Shown: positions 1-10,857 of the stretch, piece after piece
Layout: every line of letters starts with the position of its first letter
Numbering within the stretch: position 1 is the stretch's first letter
Origin: Fragilaria crotonensis
Lineage: Eukaryota; Bacillariophyta; Fragilariophyceae; Fragilariales; Fragilariaceae
Direction of reading: 5' to 3'
NCBI GenBank assembly: GCA_022925895.1
Contig: JAKSYS010000516.1
Span: 1 to 45,336, forward strand
DNA: 45,336 bases
Position numbers and translations under genes: made by a program
The notes under the pieces: model-generated
Database searches by the model: none
Told to the model about the DNA's origin: nothing
What the model saw: only the letters and a program-made list of their open reading frames with translations

Positions 1-968
1 CCAGGTAGACCAAAGGAGTGCTGAGTTCAATCAAAAAAGAGTACAATGATTTCGTTTGAAAGGGACTTCGGTGTGGGTTTGCCCAGGTTCACAAGAATGG
101 GCTTCTGAGATCAGTGCGGAAAGAATGGCAACGCGACATATCGACATATCGTAATAGTCTTTGTGAAGGTCAATAATGTTGTTACGTGGGTTCATCACTT
201 AACATGACAACGCGACATATCGGAAATACATGTAGAATATTGTGATCCATACGTTTGTTCGATCACTTAACATCCTCCTTGCATTACGAATGGCCAAATC
301 ACCCAATCGCATACAACAAGATCATATATCAGATACATCAGTGAACACTTATAGGTCCGAGGTACTAAGATGGGGGTTCGGGATTATGATTGTTGTGTTC
401 TCGATATTCCAGATTTGTCCATTAACTCTCAGCTATTTAGCAGTGTGAAACATTTATTCGAAAGACGGTCAGCTACATGTGTCCAAGCAGTCTTTAATGG
501 ACATAGAATCTGATTAAGCCTGCATAGGATGTGAAATGAACAACATTTATCGTCCGAATTCTGCTAATAGGGACAAAGGGAACACTACGGAACCCGTAAG
601 CTGGTGTGGTAGGTTTGACTACTAAAGTAGCCTACTAAAGCTCGCTTTACTTGGATGCACTAACGCACCTCATTGATACGTTTATTAGTAAGTTCAACTT
701 ATATATACAGTACTATCGAGCTTACTAATTTACTGTCGCGTTTTGTACTACTACCGGTACGGCAAACTAGAAACATGTAATGCCGTGACAGGTGAACACC
801 CTAATTTCATTGATGAACATTTACCTGAAATTGCTAAATCAATCAACAGATTGGATGGTGAAGATGATAATGTGCAAAACCAAATAATTAGTTGAAATAT
901 ATCCTGCATCAGAACTAATAGTGTGGAGGGAATTGTGCATTTAATTGCACATTGAAGTTAGCTACTAC
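1..968. other. Gene-free stretch
   Basis: No coding region is recognised. The word GCGACATATCG occurs twice (about 133 and 213) with similar flanks, suggesting a small local duplication. Otherwise the DNA is AT-rich with scattered GTAC-type palindromes. Confidence 0.5.
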
Positions 969-970
969 TA

Positions 971-2030
971 GTGTCTATTCTCCTGGGCAAAATATTTAAT
1001 TAACGACACAATTGTTGTTAGATAAAAACAACATTTTCGTACCTTTGCAAGACGGTCTGTCGTGCAAATATTACTACGGGCTACACAACAATTGACATCG
1101 ACCATCGGCATCAAGAATACAACAAATGATTCCATTTCTTGAAATGTTGACAAAGAATAGTGTTTTTTAATCATCATGCAATGCGCTGAAGTGGGCGGCA
1201 AAGCATATAGTTTGTTCTGTTTTGTATTATTTGAGGCCCTTAACTATCTGTCGTTGGGCCTGGTATATATTCTACATGATTTTCATTGGTCGTTTTAGTG
1301 GGTGGAGCACTTCGCCATGCAGTACTGCTGTCTAATTTCTTCACGTTCTCAGACAAACTTCCCATATGCCCAGTCACGTTTCAATGTATGGTGAACCCGG
1401 TGATGACCTCACTTTCCGTTTGATTTGATTGGAGCATGTTCTAACCCAAAGGGAAATATGTGTCATAAACCAGCAAAATATTGTGACGTTCGGTATATAT
1501 TCTACACGATTATAATTTGCTGTAGAGATTGGTACATTTTCTACATGATTTTTCAACGTTTTCTTTGCTGTTGGACCTCTGTTTTTCTGTTCAATGCTGC
1601 TGATTTAGAACTTGAACGGAAGACAAACCTTCCATATGCCCCACCAAGGTATGTAAATGATGAACACGTTGCTGCCCTCACTTTCGGTTGAACGTGACAG
1701 GAGCATAATCTGATCATAGGATCAAATGTGTCATGAAATTCTGCTATCTGTCGTGAGTTACGGTATATATTCTACGTAATTCACGTGAAGAGAAAAAAAC
1801 AGAAAACTAAAAAATAAATCAACCCACCTCGTCGGGAACGTCTAATTGCGTTAGTTCTCATCTGAGTTAAAGGAAACCCATATGCCCCACTGGGTTTGAG
1901 GAGACCATGCTTGACACGATGGTCATGTAGTTTTGACAGGTTGCATAGGGAAGTCGGATTTCAGCGTAGGCTGAAAAATGTCTTTCATTAAATATTTGTC
2001 GTTAATTAATGACAGAAGTAGAATAGACAC
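971..2030. mobile_element. Non-autonomous TA-flanked transposon, 1.06 kb (copy A)
   Basis: Starts with GTGTCTATTCTCCT and ends with the inverse, about 13 of 14 terminal bases matching, and is flanked on both sides by TA (969-970 and 2031-2032). Just inside each end is an inverted TTAATTAACGACA (about 997 and 1999). The interior holds three diverged repeat units and no transposase. The terminal GTGTCTA, the subterminal TTAATTAA and an 18-bp interior word are shared with the element at 23290-24544. TA duplication points to the Tc1/mariner group, but the assignment is tentative because no transposase is encoded. Confidence 0.65.
1240..1910. repeat. Three diverged tandem units with GGTATATATTCTAC
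   Basis: The word GGTATATATTCTAC occurs near 1262, 1492 and 1762. A second landmark, CATATGCCC, follows near 1364, 1635 and 1880. This defines a unit of roughly 230-270 bp repeated about three times with heavy divergence. It forms the interior of the TA-flanked element. The same word, inverted, lies in the interior of the related element near 23783 and 24001. Confidence 0.65.
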
Positions 2031-2032
2031 TA

Positions 2033-3189
2033 GTATGCACAAAAAATGACTTAAGAGTGTCATTCCAAATAAGACACATGAACAAGCCCTGCCTATAACA
2101 CCATTCTTTGCGTCACTCAGCCAGCCCTCAGATGCTGTTTCTAAGTAGGAATCCTGCATCTACAAAAGTGGGGCAGGGAGTGTGGATTGCTTGCTCAAAA
2201 GTCAATTATGGGCATGTTTGATCCTATTCTTATGAATGGTGTAAAGCCTTCTGTCATAATGCAATGGTAGAGAGCCAGCCATGATGTTGATGACTTGCTT
2301 ACTATGCACTTTCATAGTGGGTAAAGGAGTGAAGAATTTACATAGATTATGTCATCACTAGCACCATTGCTACTACAACCATGCTTGGCAGCACCACTAT
2401 GATTGATGCCAACAACAATGATGGTGCTGAGGTTGTGAGATCATGGGTAACAGACATTGCTGCGGCAAAACTGTTCGTTTTCCCAGGCTACAGTGTCTTG
2501 TTCACACTGCAAATGGGACCCATTCTTGAGGACTTTTGAATGTTGTCTCACTGCTCTGATCTTGTTGTCATGAAATTGACTTCTGTGTTCAGCATGCCCA
2601 GCGAAGAAGCTAGCTCGTTGAATGAGAGCTCGGCAACAACAACAGGAGTCCAAGTAAAGCTTCAACATTGCAATAATGAGGATGATTGCAATCAGCTTGT
2701 TTGTTTGCAACCCTCAGTGAATGCTTTTAGGATGCAGGAATTGAACAGTTGCTTCTTGCATCTTGCACAATTGGGGAAGAAGACGGCAAAACTAAATGAT
2801 CATATTGTTTTGATGCACTGAAGAGGGTGACCAAGACGCAATCCATTATTGCAAAACAGGAGTTCCTCATAAGTTCTACTGCTGTCGACAATCCAAACAG
2901 AGACAATTGTACCTACTTGAGCTTCAAAAACTCAATCAAGGATTGGCACATGCGACTAAAGACTTGATGTTTGCTGAGGAATAGATAATTCTTGACAATG
3001 AAGTAGGAGCAGAGACTCTGGATGTCAATCAAGTAGACATGATGATTGATGCCACCATTTCCAGTGTGCTTCTCAACAACAGCAACAAAATGCCAATCAG
3101 GAGACGACAGGGAGCCCGATGCCAATGTTTCTCGCACCCGATGTGGACAAAGGTGACATGGTGGATAAATACAATATAGGCTAGTACTA
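2033..3189. other. Gene-free stretch between two mobile remnants
   Basis: Short open frames exist here, but none has a recognisable domain or a convincing codon pattern. The DNA is TG/CA-rich with many ATGATG and AACAAC runs. It may be decayed transposon sequence linked to the adjoining Harbinger remnant, but I cannot show that. Confidence 0.4.
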
Positions 3190-3990
3190 TGCATGTCCTT
3201 TTGATGCGGGAATGTGTTGTCGAACGAGAGCATCTGGAAATGGAGTCACATAATCATCATGAGTTTTGTCGTTGTCGCCCTCGTTGTCGTTGTTGCCATC
3301 ATCATCATTGTCATATTCATTAGCCCAAACACTATGGACGCCTTCTTCCCATCATTGTCTATCTAAGCCATCAATATCAAGGAGCTTTTTGTGTAGGTTG
3401 CAGCAAGTGAAGAATACTTTGTCAGGCCCATTTGTTCCGTGAATTCGTATTCCTGTGTTGAGAATAAGCCACCTCCCCTTCAGAACAATGCCAAAGGTGC
3501 ATTCTATAACTTTTCTTAGCGACTGCAACCATGCTGAAAAGCAAATCTCAGCTCAATGATTGCTTGTCTTGATTGGGGGGGGGCTGTTGGGCGATCACGG
3601 TATCCATTGTCAACAAACAACCACCCACCAAAGTAAGGCTGAAATACCACATCACCTGAGTTGTTATGCACAAGAACATTGAATTCAATGTTGTCTAGTA
3701 TCTTATAATCATCCAGTCCTTGCATGAATGGATCAAAGATGGTCAGGGTTTTGTTGTTCCACCTTGCAGGGTGCCCGGTTGTTGTCGCCAAGATGCGGCT
3801 GTGTGTGTTGACTTGAACGCAATACGTGCCTACCAATGCTTGTTTGGAACACACTCAAGGATGATGTGGGTAGCATCAGTGGAGGGCCATCTGCTGGTCA
3901 GCATGTTCTGCACACGATGGACTCAAGACATACCTCTGGTACAATGCAGTAGAGACAATTGGGTAAAACAGGGTTCGCAGTAAAAAACTA
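3190..3990 (-). pseudogene. PIF/Harbinger-type DDE transposase remnant
   Basis: Pieces of a DDE_Tnp_4-like transposase can be read in order on the minus strand but in different frames. First comes a DATHIILECVP segment (first Asp, about 3845-3880). Then come GHPARWNNKTLTIFD and WLFVDNGY (second Asp, about 3590-3610), and then VIECTFGI-LKGRW with the Glu (about 3475-3510). An RIHGTNGPDKVFFTCC segment and an acidic tail rich in D and N end near 3190. The best single frame, 3516-3854, covers only the middle. At least two frameshifts and an in-frame stop (DRQ-stop-WEE) break it. No terminal inverted repeats were found. Unlike the single-indel genes elsewhere in the window it also has a nonsense codon, so it is probably truly dead. 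Confidence 0.75.
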
Positions 3991-4392
3991 GCAAATTATC
4001 GATCATAAGCCCTAACTGTAACTGATCTCACCGTTTTTCAAGTGTATCTTGTTTACCCTGTTGACTTCGTCCCAAGCGCTTTGTACCGTAATCTGTGATC
4101 TTAGTTCTCCACCAGCGACGCAAGGCGCAACAGCAAAGTACTCCTGAGTACTCGACAAGTACAGTACCGATTTTCACGACTCGGGTCTGAGTACTTGTAG
4201 GCTCGTCTTGTACTCCGTTGTCCTTGGAAGCAAGTGCCTAACAAACTACTCCACTACCAGGAACGAGTAGGTTGAATCACAGTTCATTTGTACCCCCGCA
4301 ACCTTGGACCGCCCGGTCAGCCCTCGGGCGAATGAACATCTCCCTTTCCTGGTTATAATACATCCAGGACTGCTGGAACACAAAAGTCAGCC
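3991..4392. other. Intergenic, rich in GTAC/AGTACT words
   Basis: No gene seen. Around 4130-4280 there are many AGTACT, GAGTAC and TACTCC words, the same flavour seen in most intergenic DNA of this window. It would hold the 3' flank of the TPR gene. Confidence 0.45.
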
Positions 4393-7300
4393 CTAACGCA
4401 GTCGCATCTTCTTCAATTCTCCCAGCGACCCACGAATATCTGTCAGGATCTGTCGCTCAAGTAGCTCCTTTCGCCTCCCTTCTGATGTAGTATTCACTTC
4501 AGTCGCTCGAATGGCAAGTAATGCCTTTTCAAGTTTGTCCACTTCGGCTTCAACGTCGTTCTGCTTGCGATGCGCTCGACTCATCTTGTACAGAATTACT
4601 GCTTCAGCTTGCCGCCGGTTAGATGCGTCCTCGATACTTTCAAGCCTGGAGAGGATTTCTTCATAATATTGCAGTCCTTGAGAACATCCACCACTCGACG
4701 ATAATGCGTCGGCCAGACTGTCCATTGTCGTTATGACTGTTGGGTGAGTTTGGCCAAGAACTCCCTCCTGCAGCTAAATGCGCAAAGGATATCGTAAGCA
4801 AGATTTTGTCATAGCATTCGAGTACTGAAGGGCAAAACTTACACTGAGCGCTTCTTTAAGGACCAACGCGGCTTTTTGATGCATTTCGCGATAGCGATAG
4901 AGGTAACCGAGATTGCAAAGAGTCGTCGCAGTGCCAAACATAAGCGGACCGCTATCTGGTTCATGACACAAGGCGTTTCTCTGGATGTCAAGAGCGGCCT
5001 CAAAAGCTCGCCTTGCTTCTCTAAGTTCATTGAATTCGACATGAACACAGGCAATATTGTTGTATACCCTCGAGAGCGACGGGTGCAAGGCCCAGAGCTC
5101 GCTTTCGAATCGATAACGCTTCGAGAAACGCTTGCAGTGCTCTGTCGAATTGGTGCAATAGTAGCAACGAAATGCCGACCTTTACTTGTGACACGGCAAC
5201 TTCAGGGTGATCCCTCCCGAGAGATCCCTTTCGGACACGAACAGCAAGCTCGAAGTAGTCTAGAGCTTGCGTATGCTCATTTAAGCGCAGATGTACCAAA
5301 CCAACATTGTGAAGAGCAGCTCCGACATCCTCGTGAAGCTCGCCACGAATCCGACGCTGACACTCGAGCACAGCCATAAACAAATGTTTTGCTTCCTGCA
5401 GCCGGTTTTTCTGTAGAAGTGGTTAGCGAAAGCACGAAGGACGTTAAAACATCCGTTGAGGGCTTACCTTCAAGTACCGAGAGGCAACTACATGGATATC
5501 AGAAGGTGGCGCTCAGGGTTTCAAGCATTCCTTTTGACAATCGGACCTTTTGATCGATGATAGCAAAGTGATGTCGACTCAGCGGGGCAATGCCTTCATC
5601 GTTTTCTTCGAACTCCTTGTCGACGCCACCCCGCGGAGGAGACAATGGCTTCCGCCTTGCGTCCCCAGTCCATCGACCTCTCATAGTCTGGGCTAAAGGC
5701 TGAACAAGCTGTCCAAGGGTGTCGCGAGATGGGACAGATGCAGATGGCCTTACGACCATTATCTCGTGAGATGACAGGTTCACACCGTCATCGTCATCGT
5801 CGCCTCCCCGGACTAGAAAGGATGAAAGGAGATCCACTCGATCTCCACTTCCATTAATGAGACAACTCTCCTCTGCATCATAAGCGTGACTGCTGGATTG
5901 TCGGCCTAACGACGAATCAGATTCACTGCTACTTGGCGCGACAGGGGTTCTTGTATCGGAAACGAATGATCCATCCGGACTCGACGACTTACGAGTTGGT
6001 GACTGCCTGGGAATGTAGTGAGGTTCAATATAAATCTTCGTTTTTTCCAGTGTTCGGGATCTTCTCCTTTTTGGAGGATCGTTCAGTAGTGAATCATCCT
6101 CATCGGTGGGAGCAACGTCAGAAACAGTTGATGCGGCGTCTAGGGGTCGGGGGGGTGCTACAGCACGAGTTCCAACTCTTGCACCTCTTGAGAGTGGCTT
6201 AACGGGTTGAGACAGCACATCTTTTGATCTCAACTTGCGAGCAGCAATGGACTGAGCGATAAGCTCCAGCAACGGGGATGACGAATCAGCCTTTGGAGCG
6301 GGTGCGTCTTGCGCTACCTTTATGGAGCGGCCTGGAGATCCAGACGTAGCTGTGGATGGAGACGCGGGCAAATTTCTCGATATGCCAAACGATTCCGGTT
6401 CACGAGTTGACAAATCAGTGTGAATTGCAACTTTTCTCGATTTGTTGGGCGTTTGGTTACATCGAAAGGTGGGTCCTATTTCCTGCGGCATTAGCGATGA
6501 ATTTGTCCGAACCATGTCGTGTAGCGACTTCACTTGGAGAGACAGGGGGTGCTGATGCCCAAGGACGGTCGACCTTATCTCCAGTGATTCCGCTAAATGA
6601 CTCTCAGCCTCCCACATGACTATTTCGTTGGTGCCGTCTTGCCGCAGCCACTCTAAACCTAGACCACCGAGATTCGCTAACGTATCAGCCACTTCGAGTA
6701 GTCTCGCTCTCAGATCCTCACGGGTGCACTTCATGCGCTTGACTCGCAGATTATGTCGTTGAATATTCAGTGCCCTGGTCAGGCTGTCCTTCGACTCGCT
6801 GAAGTTTTGTAGGTGAAGGTGTGCCACGCCTAAAATGAAAGTGTGAGCATTAGGTGGAGGCACAAGGTATTTTGTATCGTTCCACGTACCGATGTTGTTG
6901 TGAAGATTCGCTATTAACGGATGGTGCGGATTGCTTGCGTAGTGTACGGTGCGGATTCTCAGAGCCTCCTCAAAAGTTATCAACGCAGGGTTGAATTGAC
7001 GAGCTTGAAGAAGCAGGAAGCCAATCTTCACCAAACTGACAGCCACGTTGGGGTGGTTCTTTCCTAGTGAATCTCGAGCCGTTCGGGCAGCCCGTTGGAA
7101 GCATTCCAACGACTGCTGGCGGACATGTGTCTGCTGCAAAGTTCCCTCTAACAAGATGTCTGCCCTTTGCGCGTGTACCATGCCCAAGTTGTGATAGGCT
7201 GATGCCACTAATGGATGGCGAGCACCATGCTGCTTCTGGTAAATGTCCAAGACTCTCCCAAGGAGGACAAGGGCTATATCATACTCTCCCTGTTCAACAT

Positions 7301-8929
7301 GGTTTTGTGCTGCCACCGCCATTTGATTCGCATCAGGCAGCTTGCTGTGTTTTCCAATCTGGCTTGGTAGGCTTGGATTGTCGCCTGCATCTAAGAGCAG
7401 ATCCCCCATCATGCTTCGAAGATTCTCGGAGCTGTGGGTGCTAGAGCTGTAGAGCGAGCTGTCTTGACTGCCAGATCGAAGGATTGCGAGGGCTCTACGT
7501 TCCGGCGTGACCTGTTGCGCATCTTCTTGCATTTTGCGGAAGCGTTTTGGAGGGTCTGAGGTGGCAGACGTTGAAGACGCATCAGTAGTCTCTGTTCCAT
7601 AGTCCCGTGATCGTGTTGGAGTCCTGAGAGTCGGTTTCATAGACAGTTGTTCACTCTTATGGATACTCAATTTCGCAGTAGTACTCACGCGTGACATAGC
7701 CTCCTCTTCGGAACTTGGAGACAACGGCACTAGATCACTCACCATCAAACGAATGTGTTCATCACTGGTGATGCTTGCATTCTCTGAAATCGCCAAGGAT
7801 GAATTAGATGATGCCAATTTATTTCGTTGTCTGGACGGTTCAAACCCTCGAATAGCGGGCCCCTCAGGACTGAATTGCAGGTATGGCGATCCAGCTGGCA
7901 TTTCATGGCCTTCGTGTATGTGGGTCTGCCTCCGCGACCTGGAGTTTCGAATCACATTGTCCAGTATCATATCAGTTTCAGAGAACAAATGAGCAACTAC
8001 GTCATCACCATCATCGTCAGTAGGTCTGTCTGGCTCAACTCTTCGTCGAAGATGTTGGGACCGACTACTTTGTCTGTGGGCAGAGGAATCGTGGCGGATA
8101 ATTCCGTTGACACCGCCATCGGTACATTGGAATGCTGCCCTCGATAGCCTGCTGGTTCTTGCTCTCCATCGTAAGTATAGCCAGTCCCTTGTCTCTCCAT
8201 TTCGAGACGTCTTCGATGCGAACGGTCTTGAGGCGTGGGCATTGCAAGCAGATGAACTGGTGTCGTTGGCGCAGACTTAGCAGTGTCGGAACGATTGCTA
8301 GAGTTATGCTGCACAGCCTCCATCTCCCCATCGTTCGCTACCCTCATCCTACGATCCACCGCTCTCGTGTGACGAGATCTATCAGTTGTTGCAGTCATAG
8401 AGACCTCAACTCGATTGGGTTTTCGTTCTGAAGAGGCTTCTTGTCCCCTGTAGCCGGCAGGCTCTTGCTCCCCGTCGTACGTGTTCCCCAAGCCTCGTTC
8501 CATTTGCAAACGACGTTTATGAGATCGATCAATAGGTGTTGGCATGGCGAGCAAAGACCCCCTGGTACTCGAACTGAAATTGCCATCACTCTCTGGAGAT
8601 GAAACTGGTGTTGCTGTCATAGAAGCGGTCGTTTGACTGGAAGGCGAATTCTTCATTGATTGCAACAATCCCCGCTTCTCCAACCTTTCGTAATCTGGTT
8701 GGTGCAGCTGTGATTGAGAGACGTCACCTTCAGACATATCCGATGTCGTAATGGTACGAGGCACCCGAAAGGAAAAGCATGATCGAGTTCCTATCCCTAA
8801 TTCCTTCATCTCAGCTTGTTGCTGTGCGTGTGGTCGCGCCGCCACTGTCACCACCTTAGTGCGCCGCCTTCCACTTCGACCATGCGGAGACGGCGTCATG
8901 TCATAATACAGCAAGTCAGTGGCTGACAT
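4393..8929 (-). CDS. TPR-repeat protein, kinesin-light-chain-like, with long disordered N-terminus
   Basis: Large scaffold-like protein (about 1449 aa after joining) with kinesin-light-chain-type TPRs. Diagnostic stretches are HPLVASAYHNLGMVHAQ, HPNVAVSLVKIG, HPLIANLHNNIGVAHL, VGAALHNVGLVHLRL, HPSLSRVYNNIACVHVEF and LGQTHPTVITTMDSLADAL. TPR block 1 lies about 7350-6600 and block 2 about 5410-4450. A Ser/Pro-rich linker separates them. The first 310 codons are disordered and carry a twofold motif, LLAMPTPxDRSHxRRL followed by YTYDGEQEPAGYRGQ or a close variant. Three GT-AG introns are clear: 6889-6830, 5467-5411 and 4842-4774. Three single-base shifts break the frame, near 8005-8012, 5503 and 5091. 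Correcting them gives exactly 1450 codons. Treating 8929-7997 as a separate gene is the alternative, but the acidic reading runs straight through the joint. The partner or cargo is unknown. Confidence 0.8.
6830..6889 (-). other. 60-nt intron in the TPR gene
   Basis: Donor GTACGT after ...HNNIG and acceptor TTTTAG before GVAHLHL. Removal restores a textbook TPR helix pair. The length is a multiple of three with no stop, so the unspliced frame stays open. Confidence 0.85.
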
Positions 8930-10480
8930 GCTTGTTTCTTGTTGCTCTACTGTGCGTTACCCAGGTTTGCTATCCGCGCAATCACAACGATCGCAATCAC
9001 ATGATAATATGCAATATTGGTAAGGAGGCGCCGGGCGGGTGCCTCAAAGTCTTCGATGGACCAGTACATGTGGCACGAGTACTTCAGTACCGTAACTTCT
9101 ACTGGACGACTGCCATTACAACGCTCCGAATTTAACTGCGCACCGTGCCGTTCGAGAGGACAGAGGGAGTGGAATGAATTGAGTCTTGTCTAAATTGGCA
9201 AATTGGCCGACCCACCGTGTGAATGGTAGCAGAGACATGCAGGTTGTGTGTCCTCTCTATGCATAGTCGAATGCCCGATGTCGCATGTCTTGTGCTACCG
9301 GGTACCGGTAACCGGTACTAGTTCCACTTGTATTATTGTAATAGGGACATGTATGCTATAAATTCCTGCAACCTGCAATTATGATAGTCTGAAGCACATG
9401 GTACAACATCGCAACGGAACACATAATTTGAGTTGTTTGATTATATTTCTATATCTAGTGAGGAGGTTTTGCATGTTGGAAATCGATGCGTTGCAGATTC
9501 AACGCTCGGCTCGGGTGCGCCGGTACGATTCCTGTTAAGATCCTCCCCCGTGTCCCATGTTCGTGTCCCATTTCCCATGCGACACCATAATCCATGTGTA
9601 TATGTTATATGTATGTATATGGTATGCTGTTGGACCTAGTATGTGGTACTGAGTACGCCATACAAGTGCCCTAGTTGTACCAGGTACCGGTACGTTGGCT
9701 GTGACAGGCGTCGATACAATGAAGTGAATCGTGAATCACGGCCCTACAGTATGGATGAACTCCAACAGTGCGCAATAACTGTATACGGTAAACGGAGTAT
9801 ACTTATCAGCAGGAGACAGGTGGATAATGGTACCTGGTATATTGGATGATGGGGAGCTTGTTGAAGATTAACCACGTACTCCAGGACCATGGTCTACGCT
9901 GGTACCTGGTACATACTGACAAACCTCATGCGACCTCAGTTGCTTGGTCTCGCCCTTATCGCCAAATTGAATGAAGGATTCAATTATTGGAAGAGGAACA
10001 GAGCGTGAATTTTCCAGCAGGAACAGGAAAGGATATTGGAATCAAAATGTTGATTGACGATTCGTTTTGTGAAACGGAGTCAATGACAGACAAGCACACA
10101 AAGTCAGTACCAGGTACCAATAATTTTGGGTTTCTCATCAATTGAGCCCGCCTTCATGCAGCGGCGGGTGCAAGCTAGGTCTGAGGTTGACAAAGGGATT
10201 GATTAGTTGGTCAGAATTAAAGGTCTAGATACCTTCACAACCTGCTTTGATACATTCAACCTCATTGGGGAGTACTACATGCTGCAGGGCTCTTTTGTAT
10301 GGCAGTACATTTGATGATCTTCTTGTGATGATCTTGGAGAAGTTGACATTAAAAATGCTCTCAGACCTCCACATTGTGACAAAAAGGTGGAATAGACAAT
10401 TTGTTTATCAACAATAGTTGATGACCCGCTGGAGGAGTTTTCCTTCCTTTGCTCTCATTGCAATGGATGGTCTGTCCCTT
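8930..10480. other. Intergenic DNA up to the left end of the big transposon
   Basis: No gene recognised in 1.55 kb. Between about 9290 and 9910 there are many GTAC-centred words (GGTACC, TACCGGTA, GTACCAGG). The part from about 9960 to 10480 has short interrupted reading frames (for example LVRIKGLDTFTTCFDTFNLI on the plus strand, about 10205-10265) and may be a decayed coding sequence into which the transposon inserted. I could not identify it. Confidence 0.4.
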
Positions 10481-10505
10481 CATCAGAAGGTGGCGGGTTT
10501 TACAC
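10481..10505 (+). repeat. Left terminal inverted repeat, 25 bp
   Basis: Begins CATCAGAAGGTGGCGGG and ends TTTTACAC. Its exact reverse complement is at 22202-22226. The next inner base differs, so the perfect match is exactly 25 bp. Confidence 0.95.
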
Positions 10506-10857
10506 GTAACAAATTTGGTACACTGTACCGTTTTTTTTTAAGTCCAGTACAGTGCGTAATATTTTTTTCCACTGTAATATGAAAAGGTTTATGTAATATC
10601 TCTTGTATCTTGAATAATTTTTTTCGAGTCCAGTACAGCTGTGTACCCTCTTATGCTACACCCAGCATCCAATTGTTTCTGTACCTTGGCTGTTGATGTC
10701 ATAACATCTAGCTGTGGCTGTAAAACCCCTTTTTGGTCGGGTGTAACATCCATTTACGGTTCCTCCTGTATACAGTATGACAGTAGTTCAATAGTACAGT
10801 GCTCCACTAGTGCAGTTTGCAATACATTCAACGTGTGCTTCTTCCAACGAGTGCTAT

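Noticed and set aside
2540-2821. 93-codon plus-strand frame as a possible gene
   Set aside because: It overlaps an equally long minus-strand frame, has no recognisable domain and lies in transposon-rich DNA.
10491-10505. CACTA as the strict family of the big element
   Set aside because: The ends begin CATCAG rather than CACTA, and the transposase resembles the Plavaka branch; only a CACTA-related label is justified.
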